Source: Kryptolebias marmoratus
Lineage: Eukaryota; Chordata; Actinopteri; Cyprinodontiformes; Rivulidae
Direction of reading: 5' to 3'
DNA: 64,000 nucleotides
NCBI RefSeq assembly: GCF_001649575.2
Contig: NC_051444.1
Location: forward strand, 23,916,043-23,980,042
Made by a program: the position numbers and the translations under genes
Notes under the pieces: model-generated
Told to the model about the DNA's origin: nothing
Databases searched by the model: none
Seen by the model: the letters and a program-made list of their open reading frames with translations, nothing else
Shown: piece by piece, positions 45,359 through 58,400 of the stretch
Layout: every line of letters starts with the position of its first letter
Numbering within the stretch: the first letter of the stretch is position 1

Positions 45359-47091
45359 GTAGCTGAATTTGGTCGAGCAAATGAAATGCAAAGCAACACA
45401 TTGTGTTTGCGGCACTGGTTGTAATGATTTGTGTAATAAACCATCTAAATGACGTCTCAGAAAGCGGAACGCTCCGTGTGATTTACGTGCATCTTTTATG
45501 GGGAGTGAAACAGAAATAACAATGGCATAATGGGGGGGTGTTTTCGAAGCCCCGCTGTGCGACACTTCCTGTTTCACCCGTAGCCGCTGTCATTGTCCTG
45601 GGAGTGGACACAGGAAGTGGAAATCTCTGTGGCGACAACAGAGGAGTGGTGCCGTATACGCCTGATGGTGGTCTCCTACTGCATGATTTGAACAGCCAGT
45701 CTCTCCAGCAGCCTCAATCAGTGTGCAGTTTATTGGTGGTTTTTATTATAACTATCACGATCATAAATTAATTTGCCACATTTACTCAAAGCACATTTAA
45801 ATTAGATTCAGTAATTGCACTGAGTGGGAGGTTTACTGAGAAGTTAAAGTACTTGTTAACATTTGTGTAAAGCAAGTTCTTTTGTTTTTTTTTTCTTCTT
45901 TTTGCCGTTTTACGAGGATCCGTTGTAATAAATCCTCTAGTCGTTTACAAGCTCATGACTGAACTTTTCACTTTGTAATAGTTTGTTTTTAACAGGAACT
46001 GGTTACACTAAAAGCATGTTTTTCTTTGAAGGTCTGTAATGGTAAAAAAGGAAAATAGGAAATCGTAACAGAAGTTATAGGCGCGGACTTTTCTGGCCGT
46101 AGGTTTCATGACGAACACTGGCATCTGTTTCAGCGTTGTCTTTGGGACTTCAGCTGCAGCCCGGCTTAATTTCCTTCCTCCACTTTCTTCAGACAACAGC
46201 CCGAATAACGAAGGCAAGCGCAGCTAAAAGAGCGAGAGGCTCTTATTTTAGCGAGCGCGCTTCCTTCGGTGTCATGTTTTCGTGCGAGTCGTGTCACCTG
46301 CTGGCGTTCAGCTGGGGGAATGTGGAGGGAGTTGCTGTCGACCCTTCATTCAGCTTGACCTGCCTCAGTCATCCGCCACTGTGTGCACGCTAAGAGGCCT
46401 ACAGTCATTTTTAATTATGGTGTGGACAGTGATTCCAGTTCGGACTTGTTGCTGCTTGCGACTGCGCTGTCTCTGGGACACATTTTAACTTGAAAACCAG
46501 CAGCACGACGACTGACTTCTAGTTCATCCATTGATGGATTCATTTTAATGTCCCCAAACCCCTTCTTTTTTTGTTTTTAATTGCTTCTTATTTTCCTTTA
46601 TGAACATTATTCAGAGTGTACCACTAAAATATGTGAGCTGGATATTTCAGCATTTTAAATGTTTATTCTGGATCATTTTTGTTTATTCCCATGAGCGTTA
46701 GGAGATAATAAAGCAGACTTTTGGAATCAATCTTTGCATGTAAATAATGAAAACATCAGTCTTGCAGGAGCCTGGGTTGTGCCAGTAATGTCAGACCAGT
46801 GGGAAAAATAGTAGCCGACAGTATTAATTGCAGTCGTGTTTGCCTTTTAAAGTACGTCCAACGCAAATCAAGCAGGTTTGCACATCTGTGCGCTGTGGGG
46901 ATTATTTATCCACTGCTGGCTTTTGTGCTTAAAAGATAGTAGAAATAGGCAAAAACTACTAAGCTGATGGTCATGAATCTTGAGGATTAACATAAACTTT
47001 TGATTTTTGTGAATGTATGGATCTGTATTTGTATGGTTCTGATGGGAAAGCTTCCATGTGGGGACTACTGTGACATGTTTCAGCCCCCCCA

Positions 47092-47249
47092 ACGTTGTGC
47101 AGACAGAGCAGAGTTTGCAGGCTGCAGTGCTGCACCATCAACACCCCAACCAAACCCAGCAGGATCAGTCCTGGCAGAACCACGACTACCTGGACAGTCT
47201 CAGGCAGGTGGTTCCGCCTGATAGGTCTCGGTGCACGAAGCGATTCTAA
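47092..47249 (+). other. Orphan exon-like open stretch inside MYO9A intron 1
   Basis: Following a catgtttcag acceptor-like site, the frame reads NVVQTEQSLQAAVLHHQHPN then QTQQDQSWQNHDYLDSLRQV and VPPDR, with Gln/His-rich composition and mostly G/C third positions. A gatag|gtctcg donor-like site occurs near 47225, and without splicing the frame ends at TAA 47247-47249. I do not recognise the protein. It may be an exon of an unannotated transcript, a gene relic, or chance. Confidence 0.3.
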
Positions 47250-48713
47250 CCCGTCTCAAAAGCTCCAGAGAAATCCTGCTTTTGCTAAAACGTTTTGCTG
47301 TGCATGTCTCAAGTTGGTGAAACCTGATGTGTTTTTTTTTTTTAAATTTTGGATTACGTTAAAGCCATGGTGTTTTAAGAAAGGTGGGAACCCTAAAACG
47401 CCATCTGCCGTGTGCTTCCTGTGGAATGCTGCGAGTAAAATCTCAGCTGTTGCTGAAATGATGGAAAAATACTTTCTGTGAGACTAATTACTTCGCTGTA
47501 TCAACAGTGAGCCCTGTGCAGTGTTGTGTGTCTGTGCCGATGCCAGGCTGGCTGGCTGGCTCTTAAACCGGCTCTCGCTCAATCCTCCTTTTTTTTCCCC
47601 CTTCCTCTCACATTCTCTCAGCTCAGATTTAGAGAAACCAAAACCCTCTTGTCTCTCCGTGTTGTCTGATAGTTCATTTCTTATAAGGAAATCTGCAATT
47701 TTGCGTTCTCTTGTGGCCCTGGCTGAAACCGATAGCAGCTGAAAAAATGCACAGATAAGGCAATTACCTGAATTCAAACACCTCAAATCAACAACGTCAT
47801 TAAAACTAGAACTACTGCAAACTAAAGAGGCATCAGGCTACACATGTTAAGTCATTTCACGTGTTCTGCAGTGTAGAAGAAAGATTTTCTATCTGGAAAA
47901 AATACTTTTTTTGATAGTTTGATAAATGTTAGAAATAAATGAAGACTATTTTGCACCCTGGCGCGGACTGCTGGGAAGGAACGAGGCACTTCAGCTCACT
48001 AAATCTGCCCGATCTGCCCTGGAGCTTTGGCTGCAGACCTCTGTGGAAATGAAAAAGACCGAAGGCTGAAGAAAGTTTCAGATCTTTCGGAAAAGAGCCC
48101 CAGGGTGTTGACGTTCAGGGTGCTGTTTGTCAAAAAGCGCCTCAAGTGACAGTCAGTAAGCCCCAGTTGGTTGTGGTCTAGTCCTGAATTATAGATTTTA
48201 CAGACATTTCTTTTTGCAGTTCCTGCTGAACCTCAAAAACTGCCAAAACTCGTCAATATGAGGAAAAATCTGTTTTGGAAGTACTGAAGGTGTCGTCGAG
48301 TTCTGTTTAGTATGTTTTCACCTTTATTTAGTATGATTTCAGCTTTTCCAGTTGTTTGTGTTTTGTGTGCAGTTTCCTCTGATTTGGACAGGAACTGGAG
48401 GTAGAACCTGGTTTTATAGAGGCTGTAGCTTTAATAAAAGAAACATTTCTTTTGTAGTATGTGAGCTGCATACTTGCATCTCTCCGTGTCTTATCTGTAC
48501 TGTGCACATTGCCATAATTAGCACAGACTTCTTAATTTGGACTTTTAGCAACGTTTGATAGCAATCCTATTTTCATAAATGCCAAAGCAAAGCCTAAAAC
48601 ATTAGAAACTGCCTGTAATGTGTCACAGCACCTACATTTGCCATCATAAAAGCTCTCACAAATGAACCCTCAGAAGCTTGAAGACGAGACGTGAGAGCTC
48701 ACGTTTCACTGCC

Positions 48714-48714
<1 letters not shown>

Positions 48715-48750
<36 letters not shown>
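48715..48750. repeat. (CA)n microsatellite
   Basis: A ca tract in MYO9A intron 1. Confidence 0.95.
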
Positions 48751-48752
<2 letters not shown>

Positions 48753-49359
48753 CTTCAGCTGCTGAAGTTGTAATAAAGAAGCGCTGCCCGCATACAGGCG
48801 GCTTAACACCGATGACAGCGACAAACACGGAGCTCCTCATCGAGATGACTTCATGTAGTAGAAAGCTGACCAAACTTGATCCTTCACTCCTTTGGAACAA
48901 AGGCAGGCATTGATGTTTCAGACTTCTATGGTTGCACCTCTGCTTACTTTCCTGACAGAGGGAACATCCAAACAAGGCCTCAGTGACAATGTTCAGATTA
49001 CAGAAAGAATGCAGAATGTAATTTTCTTTTGGTTTCATTATCGTCCATATTGTGTTTCCCGATCAGTATCGGTTGCAAACATTTGTGGGAACTTCAGTTC
49101 TTTCGTAAATTACCCTTTTTTTTTCCAGACCTATAAGACACACAGTCAATTGTTTATTAAATAAAAAGGCTTTCAGACAAATTCTTTCAGGATCAACTAA
49201 CTCTGTGCCACATTCTGTAAATTCACAACCTGTTAAAAATTTAATGCTTGAGTAAATCGATTACTTTCAGTAATGAGCCTGTGGGTTCTTACTAAAATCA
49301 GTTCTCTAGGCTTTCTGAAGGTAATCTACCACTTAACTGCAGTCGGGTTTTGGAGACAA

Positions 49360-49716
49360 CAGGTCCAGGAGAGAAACCCAGACCTCCCTCTCCCCAGTGA
49401 CACTCTCCAGCTCCTCCTGAAGGATCCCAAGGCGTTCCCAGGCCAAAGAGGAGGATATGTAATCCCTCCAGGGAGTTCTGGGTCTGCCCCGAGGTCTCCT
49501 CCCAGTAGGACGTGCCTGAAAAACCTCCAAAGGGAGGCGTCCAGGAGGCATCCTAATCAGAAGCAAGTCTAAGGCTGAGCCCGGCCACCCTATGAAGGAA
49601 GCCTTCCTTCACTACGACTGACCGAAGTAGCTTCCTCATTACTGAAGAAGAGACCCGATCCGTCAGTCCCTCTACCACTCTACCCTACCATCCATCCTAC
49701 CATCCATCCTACCGCC
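49360..49716 (-). mobile_element. Non-LTR retrotransposon 3' end, copy 2
   Basis: The minus strand reads [20 protein letters not shown] then [12 protein letters not shown] and [24 protein letters not shown] sequence, the same family as the copy at 20121-20655. It has a deletion in the middle and lacks the (GATG)n tail at its 3' end. It lies in MYO9A intron 1. Confidence 0.75.
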
Positions 49717-51009
49717 TTTTCTGTGTGCATGGCTCGCAAAACTCTACTGTAAGATGTGCACATGATTGCGTTGCCCACCTCAGCCCACAATGCCACGGCC
49801 CACTTTGTACCCACCTTGGTAGCTGCCTCCATGTTTATGATTTACTTTTGAGTACACTTTTTAGAGGAAGATAGGCACTTTTTTTTAAAATAAATTATTT
49901 ATCATTGACTTGTTCTTTTGACCTCGACATTTAGGGCTGCAGCCTCAGATGTTTTCTGTCATAAGCACAGGTGTCAAAATACAGCTTTAGTGCTCTAGAG
50001 TTCATGACAACTAAACCGAGTAAGGTTTGAGTCGGGTTCAGGATGCCCACAACAACTCTGCAAATATTATGAGAGGAAATTTGTTGAAGATGTTCAATAT
50101 TTAGGCAACAAGACTTTGAACATCTGTGAATCACCTGAGGAACCCTCGCAAATGTTTTGAGACATTTTGGAGACTCTCATGAATGCTGTTTACCAACTAT
50201 TTGCCAGCAGCCCCATCCCGGTTAGATATTAGCTTGAAGTGATGTAATCAATCAAGATCACCATTTTATTTTGTTAGCGCTTTGTTTCATTATTATTGTC
50301 TTAGGTACTGTTATGTCCATGGCAAATGTTTTATCAGTATTTACAAGTTATTTCCTTTGCAAAAGCAGATGCATTAACTGTCATCAAGCTTGGCCAGTCG
50401 GTGTTCACACGTTTCTTCTTGTGTTGGAAGAGTAACCATTCTGAGGTAGGAACAAAGAAATTCCCCATAGCATAGTTTGACAAACAGCATTTATTAGTTT
50501 CTGTGGTATGGATATAAAACAGGCCTGTATTTCCTCCAGCAGTTATAGGAAAAAAGCACCTATTGTTTTTGTCTTTTGATCATGGTTGGGGTCACTGATC
50601 CAAGTCTAGATAATTTTTAATTCTGCTCCAGTAAACTCCGATAGCATCTGACCCAAGTTTAACTTTACCAGTAGCACAAAGCAGGAACACATATTTTGTA
50701 TGTTTTACATATCCAGAATTTGTCTTGTGTGAATTCCAACTCTGGTTCTCTTCTGGTATTTTAGTCAAGATCCTATCAGCACTGATCTGCTGTGTCTGGG
50801 TGGGGAAAAAAAAAAAACCTTCCTTCAACTGATTCCGGGTCAGATTACTTGTCTGTGGTACCTTAACACTAACCATTCATGTCATGTAAGTGGGCCTGTT
50901 TCTGGTTCAGTCATTTGAAGAGGAAGGAGACCAGTTCACTTTATCAAAAGATTTAAAAAATCTGAAGAAATGTCTGCGTAAAAGACAAGACTGAAAGTCA
51001 GTATTGAGC

Positions 51010-51302
51010 TCCTGTAATCTTTGGGCCCTCAGGAGCCACTGCATTAAAAACAGGCCTGGTTCTATTCTGGACATCACTGCATGCGCTCAGGAACACTTCC
51101 ACACATCATTGTCTGTAAACAATTCAAAATTCTTTTTTTGTTGTTGTCATTAAAAAAAATGGTACAGTATCTTAGTCGCGACATTTGATTACCATGTTCC
51201 ATTGTGGATATAATATGGGTTTGTGAGATTTGCAAATCATTGCATTCTGTTTTCATTTACATTTTACACAACGTGCCAACCTGTCCAGAATTGGGGTTGT
51301 TT
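51010..51302 (+). repeat. Dispersed fish repeat fragment
   Basis: Phrases such as gagccactgcattaaaaaca, gctcaggaacacttccacac and gagatttgcaaatcattgca, ending in ccagaattggggttgt, look like a repeat common in fish genomes. I recognise the wording from general knowledge but cannot assign the superfamily. Confidence 0.4.
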
Positions 51303-52140
51303 TTCAGTCAAAAATCAGGTAGATTATATTGTGTGTGACTAACAAACATGTCTGCTTCATAAATTGGCCATCAGCTGCCTTGATTTCTACAGGTTGGCAT
51401 CAGCCATTGGGAAACTATAATCAGTTGCTTGCTAAATAAGATTATTAGTGTAAAAGTTTTCTCTCTTTTTGAAAGTTTTATTTGAAGAACCATTTTACAA
51501 GCAATATGTTCTTTTTAGAACACAGTTATGTTGTGGACAAGGGGGGGAAGCAATCATGATTAAAATTGTCAGCCATGCTTGAAATGTGCTGGATGAGGTA
51601 AAATAGTTAAATGAAAACTTCTGTTACACGTTTCCTTTTATGCAGCCATCCTATCACCGTTGCTGTTCATGGCCACCAGAGTATATTCAGCACAGTTCAC
51701 TTTTTAGAAGAGGGAAAAAATTGACATTTTGCAGTTTTAGAAATTGGAATGAACTCAACCTAAGTTGGACAAATCGAATCAGACTGGTATTTTCTTGCTG
51801 CCTTGCTCTGTGCAGCACCTTTCAAACCTATCAAAAGCATGATGGCAGGTGCAAAGACTGGTAAATGTTCGGCGACTGTCTTTATACGATCGTAAACAAA
51901 GAGGCAGCCGGCACGGCCCTGTGCTGTCCAACACTGCCGCAACCCTAAATCCTCCCGCCCTCCCCCTCCTTCCCTGTCCTTTAAGCAGTGAGCTGACCAT
52001 CTGTTCAGGACACCAGGACAAAACTTGCTGCTTAAAACACACACACACACTCATACATGCAAGCATAGTTCATCAACTCAAACAAAAAGCCTGGCTGGAT
52101 TGCTTTCGAATTTGATTTCATGCACTTATAATAACATTCT

Positions 52141-52146
<6 letters not shown>

Positions 52147-52182
<36 letters not shown>
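52147..52182. repeat. Poly-T tract (36 nt)
   Basis: A T homopolymer in MYO9A intron 1. No retroelement body was recognised beside it. Confidence 0.95.
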
Positions 52183-52185
<3 letters not shown>

Positions 52186-54438
52186 GGGTGAGAGCTTGCA
52201 TTGTGTGTTCGCCCGGCATGCTGTTATATCAGAGTAGGTGAGGTAACACATGGCAGGTTGGATATGGAGCAACAGGAAATGATCAGGAATGGGTGTGCAG
52301 CATTGAATCACTTTCCTGCTGGAGTTCTTTGTACTCATCTGAGTGCTTCAGCCATATTTGTCCCCGCTCCTTTTCCTGTTTTCACTTGTTTTCCGCTGCT
52401 GTAGTGCAGCTCATGCAGATTGGAGAAACATCAGCCATCGTTGTCTTGTATTTGGATGTTGAAGATAAAGTCCAAATGTAATCATGACTCTGTTGATGCA
52501 GGGTTGTAACGGCAATAAACTATGGTAAATTAGACCCATACAAAAGTGCATAACGTTTCATGCAGGTGATGACCAAATTAAACCATGTTGATTGTAAACA
52601 TCTTGTTCATGAGTAGTTGGGAAGAAAAAGGTTTGTAGATAAGCTGCCCTTTTTCATAAAGCCCTACCCAAGTTACCAATGAGAAACTTTCTCCCTTACA
52701 TTTTTGTAAAAGATGAGAAACTCGGATTTTTGTAAACGTTTGTCTAGAAGAGTCTCTGTGTTCTCCCCGATTCGCATAACAATGCAACATGTCATTTTAT
52801 TCACTATAAATGGGGATTTTTGTCCTCCCTGAGCTTGTTTTTGATCATTTATGTTGATCAATGGGCGCAGCCATCTTTGAGCTACACCACCACTGATTGG
52901 ACAAGAGTTCTCGTCGGTGTTGGGGGTGTGACAACTGCGTTGTTTTCCAGACACCAGAACGTCCGAGAAAAGAACAGTTGAGTTCTAATCGGAAGACAAT
53001 CCATTTTAAAATCTCCACTCAATATGTTTTTATTCAGATCTATTTAACAATATTAGTTACTTCAGGTTTACTGCCTTGGGGGGATAGTTCTTTCTCTTGG
53101 CTAAATAAATTCTCCATCTGATTTTCTGAAAAAAAAAAAGCCCAAAATTCTCACAAATTGTCCTCCAAAAATGCTGATTTTGGACTCTTTAAACACCCTC
53201 CCAGCCTTGTTCCAAATACCAGGAAAATGCATTTCTGATTTTATCTAAATTTCCCTGGGGGAGGGCACCCAGACCCCCTTGGTCGATCACCTTGTTCCCT
53301 CGGCGCTCTGCACTGGACTTCTCACAGTGGACGGTCAGCCCTCTACTTTTTCTAAATAGCCTCCTACTCCTGAAGCTTTGGAACCTCCTACATTCAGTTA
53401 CTGGTAAATGCATTAAATCAGGGAAATTAATAAAAAAATTACTGTTTTTATCCATTTAAACTAGAGACACATTTCCACCTCTACATCACCCCAAACAAGA
53501 GCATTCATACAGGCAGAAAAACATCTGTTCATGCTTTTCTGTGCCTCTGTTTGTAAGCGTTTGTGCACACCCACTCATAGATCAGCTCGTACGTCAGTTT
53601 TCACTGCAGCCATAACAGGCGATGATGCGCTTATTTGTCATTTGTATATTAAAGAGATAAGAAGAAGAAGAACCAAAGTTTAAGTGATTGTTACACCAGG
53701 AAGTGAAGACGTTTTTGCCTTTTTCTGGTTCCTGAATGATAAATTATAATTTAATTGATCATATTTGGGCTTTTTGAGTCATTCGTTTACATTTTATAAA
53801 TGGTATTGGAGTATTAAAATACCTAATATTTGCTAAATACTAAAAAATCTGAGTCGCAGAATGACTTCCTCAGCCGCTTGGTCATTTACTCCACTACTTC
53901 TGCTTCTTATTTTCTCTGTGGCCTCTGATTTTCCCCTTGGTATCCCTTTGCTGGGTGTTAGAGGGAATTTATAATGACGTAACTGTGTGCTGAGCAAAGA
54001 GGATGGCAGCTGCAAGTCTTGGGGTTCGGTCAGAGCTTGTGAGTGTGTTTGTGAGTGGGTATGTAGGGTAATAATCCTGTCTATCCTCATCACTTATCCT
54101 TTATCCTGTGCGAGTGTGCATGTCATGCTCCAGTAAAATAAGTCGACCCCTTAGCAGATTACATAACAGCTCATGAGGTCCTCGTGTCATAATCTGACAA
54201 ATTTCTTAATCCAGTAGATTGCAGTGGGCTGTGCAGAAATCCCTGGTCACAGATCAGCTGAACAGTTGGCATTAGCTACGCTTGTTCATTACAGAAATGT
54301 TGATGGTGCGAGTTTTATTTCCTGCTTGTCCTTTTATATAAACGCTGCGGCTCATCTGAAGTACATTTTTCTGTTTTAAATGTCTGTGTTTGTCTGCAGA
54401 GTATTGATCTCTCCCGTTGTCGTCCCTGTCTTTTGCAG
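52183..54438. other. myo9a: 3' part of MYO9A intron 1
   Basis: AT-rich intron sequence up to the ttttgcag acceptor. No exon was recognised. Confidence 0.55.
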
Positions 54439-54534
54439 TGGTAATGTCTTGATGTAGTGGCACCACCCCGCCCCACAGCCCAGGAAAGGACGCGTCATCG
54501 CTGGGCTGCTGCTAATGGGAACTCCTGCTCCGCC
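54439..54534 (+). other. myo9a: MYO9A 5'UTR part of the first coding exon
   Basis: The segment follows a ctgtcttttgcag acceptor. In the coding frame there is a TAA at 54442-54444 and no ATG until 54535, so translation cannot start upstream within this exon. Confidence 0.7.
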
Positions 54535-55419
54535 ATGAGTGCTCGCGATGGCGCTGGTGGTGTTGGTGGCATCGGCACCCTGGGCCGACGGCAGCGCTTC
54601 GAGAACTCCGAGTTCACCGTGCGCATCTACCCTGGCGCCCTCTCAGAAGGCACCATCTACTGCCCAATCAGTGCCCGCAAGACCACCACAGCCGCTGAGG
54701 CCATCGAACGAGTCATCGAAAGGCTGCAGCTGGACCGCACCAAGTGTTACGTTCTAGCAGAGGTGAAGGAGTTCGGCGGGGAGGAATGGATTCTGAACCC
54801 CACCGACTGCCCGGTGCAGAGGATGATGCTGTGGCCCCGCGTGGCTCTAGAGCTCCGCCCACTGTCCGGTGGCGAGGATTACCGCTTCCTGCTGAGGCAG
54901 AAAAATCTGGACGGCTCCATCCACTATGGCGGCAGCCTCCAGATGTGGCTGCAGGTCACAGAGGAGCGGAGGCGCATGGTGGAACGTGGACTGCTGCCGC
55001 AGCCCGACTCTCAGGGCGACCAAGCAGACCTGTGCTGCCTCCCCGAACTCAACGAGCGCTCACTGCTGGACAACCTGCGCTCGCGCTTCCGCCAGGAAAA
55101 GATTTACACCTATGTCGGGAGCATCCTCATCGTCATCAACCCCTTCAAGTTCCTGCCAATCTACAACCCCAAGTATGTGAAGATGTATGACAATCACTCC
55201 CTGGGAGATTTAGAGCCTCATATTTACGCTGTGGCGGATGTGGCCTATCATGCCATGCTGAAGAGACAGAGGAATCAGTGCATTGTTATATCTGGAGAGA
55301 GCGGTTCTGGGAAAACACAAAGCACAAACTTTCTCATTCATCATCTGACGGCTCTCAGTCAGAAGGGTTTTGCCAGTGGAGTGGAGCAAATAATCCTGGG
55401 GGCAGGGCCAGTGTTAGAG
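54535..55419 (+). CDS. myo9a: Unconventional myosin-IXa, first coding exon (RA domain and start of the motor)
   Basis: This exon encodes the first 295 residues of an actin-based motor whose tail carries a RhoGAP domain. After a fish-specific Gly-rich start ([19 protein letters not shown]) comes the Ras-associating domain, about residues 22-123, with [36 protein letters not shown] and [10 protein letters not shown]. The motor begins near 165 with [35 protein letters not shown] and the P-loop GESGSGKT at 254-261, ending GPVLE. The donor gtgagt follows in phase 0, where the family continues with the next motor exon. The likeness to MYO9A is very close, and SENP8 next door separates it from MYO9B. 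ATG 54535 is the first in-frame ATG after an upstream stop, in context gccATGa. The chain is partial because later exons lie outside the window. Confidence 0.96.
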
Positions 55420-58400
55420 GTGAGTAAAACATCTGTATTCCTTTTTCATTGCAAATAAAAAGACAGCTCCATCCAATTCCTATCTGAAGTGATACCATTC
55501 AGTGTCTGTTGTTTTTCTTTCTTTTTGTATGGCTCCCTAAGTTGATGTTCCAAGTTTAGCTGCTGAGTGGACAAAGACAGCTCTTGCAAGCTAGTTCTGC
55601 ACACGCAGTTTGGCACTGTTTGTTTCGTTTATCGCTGTTTTCTCAGCCGAACAACATCGGCGTGCTGAGCATAGACCATTAACTGCTGATGATGCTGAGG
55701 CTGCTGAATGTATCAGCCTGCTGGGCGTTGAGGAAACTGTTGGACATGCTGACCAGGAGGACCGAGTCTCCAAAATGGCTAGACTATAACAGAAAATGTA
55801 CCTGTTTTCTTGCAATCTTCTTGCAATTTTGAGTCTCCAACAGTCACAGCTCAGTCATTTCCTGGCTAAACCTGAAAAAAAAAGAATAATGCTGGTACAT
55901 ATTCTGGATTGATGATGCTCCGGTAATCTCTCTGGATTTATTTAATTTTTGCACTCTTAGTTTACACAGCTTTAAAAAGGCTCTGATTCCTGCTGCTGTA
56001 CTCAACACGACTACACGAGTTACACAACACTGCTTTGCTACAACTATATCTTTTTATCCTCGAATTGTTTATAGTCACGTACGAAGATTTATTGCAGCTT
56101 TTATCCCAGCTGTGTGGGGATTATTTAGTGCTCGGAAGAACTTTATCTGCTCGCACGCTGTGACCTATCACTGTCACAGTTTTTGTTGTTTTTCTTGCAC
56201 AGTAGAAACATTGTGTCAAGGTGGAAGTTGTAGAGGCCCAGCCAAACGCTGCGAAGGAAACCGGTCGGTTTCCCATCGGTCAAGACGTGTCGCTCATTAT
56301 CGTGTTCTCCTTCAGGGACCCGTGACTAGATTACACTCCAGTCAGTAGTCATTTACAGGTTCACAACTGCACATTGTTTTGTTCATTTGTCCAACTGAAT
56401 TCCTGAGAGTTGCATAACATTCATAAGTGGTATGCATCATGGTGCCTGTATGAAAGTCACATACAGGTTGGGTTTTGTCAAGAGTGTTGCTCTGTGCTCC
56501 ACATCACCTGATCGCCACCTGTTTACTTTTGGTCCACTTAAAATGAACAGGGCATTGTTCACGGACATGAAGATACATCTCTGGTATGTCTTTAACCAGC
56601 TTAGTGGAAATGTACTCTCTTTGTTTTTGTGTGTGTGTGAATTTGTCTAAGCTATTTAAAATGACAAACACTCTATTACAGAGCTATTCAAATGGCAGTC
56701 TGAGGGCCACATCTGGCTCGCGAGTGACTTTAGTCTTGGGCCGCTAATGAGTTCATTTAAAATAAAACTAGATAATAAATCAGAAAAAAAGATCAATCTG
56801 AAACGGGTCCATCAGAGAAGGGATCTTGTAAATTAAATTTACGCAATAATAACTGCTGGATGTCCGACCCCTGAGCAGTTTAGTTTAGTTTAAAACCCCT
56901 GCTCTGTAATAAGTCTTTTGTGTCTCTGACTCCTGTTTTCCCCAACTGTTATTTAAAATTGGATATTTCTAGGATTCAGTTTCAAGTTGAAAGTGGCAGC
57001 CCCAAAGCCAAGTTGAAATGTAACTAAAAAGGACACGAACTTTGGCAACAAGTAGCTCTACATTATGTTTTATTACCCCATCAGTTGGCAAACAGTCCAA
57101 AGGAATGCCATTCATCTGTGTGACTCGCAGGTTAATGTGTAAGCACACCGTGTTAATCCTCAACGCACCGACACGACTGAGTAGTTCTGAGTGCAGAGGA
57201 GCTGCCCTTAATTGTTTGCACAGTAAGATTGCATATCTGCCCGCTGGTGATTATAGATGTTGTGCTCCTGCAGAGAGCCAGAGATGGGCGAGGGGAGTGC
57301 AGGAACGGCAGCCAAAATGACTGCAGTAGGAATCAGTTTTCTGCCGTTCTCTTGGAAGGTTTTCATTCAGGAAAGCAGGCGACCAGCAGGAGGATCCAGA
57401 AAGAAAGAATCATTTTAATGCATTAGGATGACCTTCTTTTCTTGTCTAATCTGTTCAGATGATTCTGCCACTGTCAAATATCTATGTAGCAGTAGTGCTC
57501 TGTCATCTTAATGAACAGAGCTGTGAATTCAAGCCTGACCCTTTAAAGTTAATGTGTGTGTTGTGTTTAGGTGCACAATTTGGACACGGAAACTAAGCGT
57601 GCCATTCTATAGTATTAATAAATATTGATCTGTTGTGCACTGTTGAACAGAACATATTAAGTTGGTGTATTGTTCTCAGCATATTCTCTAACTTGTACAT
57701 CAACACTAACACACTTTTCAGCCTGATCAGGAGCCTTTTGTGATAATCCACGACTAGTACAACTTTGTAGCAAATCTGGCACAAAACCTTTCAAATTGTT
57801 TTTCTCAAAACAGAGAGCATTCAGAGAGCATATACAGCACTAAGATCACTGTTTACAATGGAGTTGTAAGAAAACTAATCCCTGCGTGCAAAAGATACTA
57901 CTTGTGGTCATAATTACAGGTCTGGATGCTGTGCTTTTAATCCCCTGCAGCGCAGAAAAGGTCGGTTCGTTAAACATTCTGAAGCTAAATCCCATTTCCT
58001 AGTGGTTCCTTTATCCCCAAATTACAAATGTCTTCTCGGGCCGTAATTTGAAGTCTCGAGGAGTAGTGGTTAAAATTAGAGATAGGCATTTTAAGCAAAA
58101 ATATTTGTAGAGTTTGTTGGTCAATTTTTGATAATTCTTCAGATATTGTTTGATTTTGCTGTGAAATTGTTTCAAATATATATAGAGACAGATGTGGGAT
58201 AGGTGGTGGGTTTGTTTTGTCAGAAATTGGACTCAATCTGGAAAAGCATTGTGTTGGTTAGGGAACAACTTGGCCCATTACAACTACCTATATTTTAATG
58301 GTTGTTAGAAAGAGATTGACATTAATACCAAGCATCATGCAGCAGCTTCTGACCCTTGATATGAAGTGACAAAATGTTTGGGTGTGGGGTCATCTAAAGA

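Noticed and set aside
54457..54534. Upstream GTG/CTG start for MYO9A
   Set aside because: The frame is open only back to TAA at 54442-54444, the added residues do not resemble the family, and ATG 54535 sits just before a family-like N-terminus.
56680..56760. Possible hAT-like fragment (ctgagggccacatctggctc)
   Set aside because: Only one end-like phrase is visible, with no partner end.
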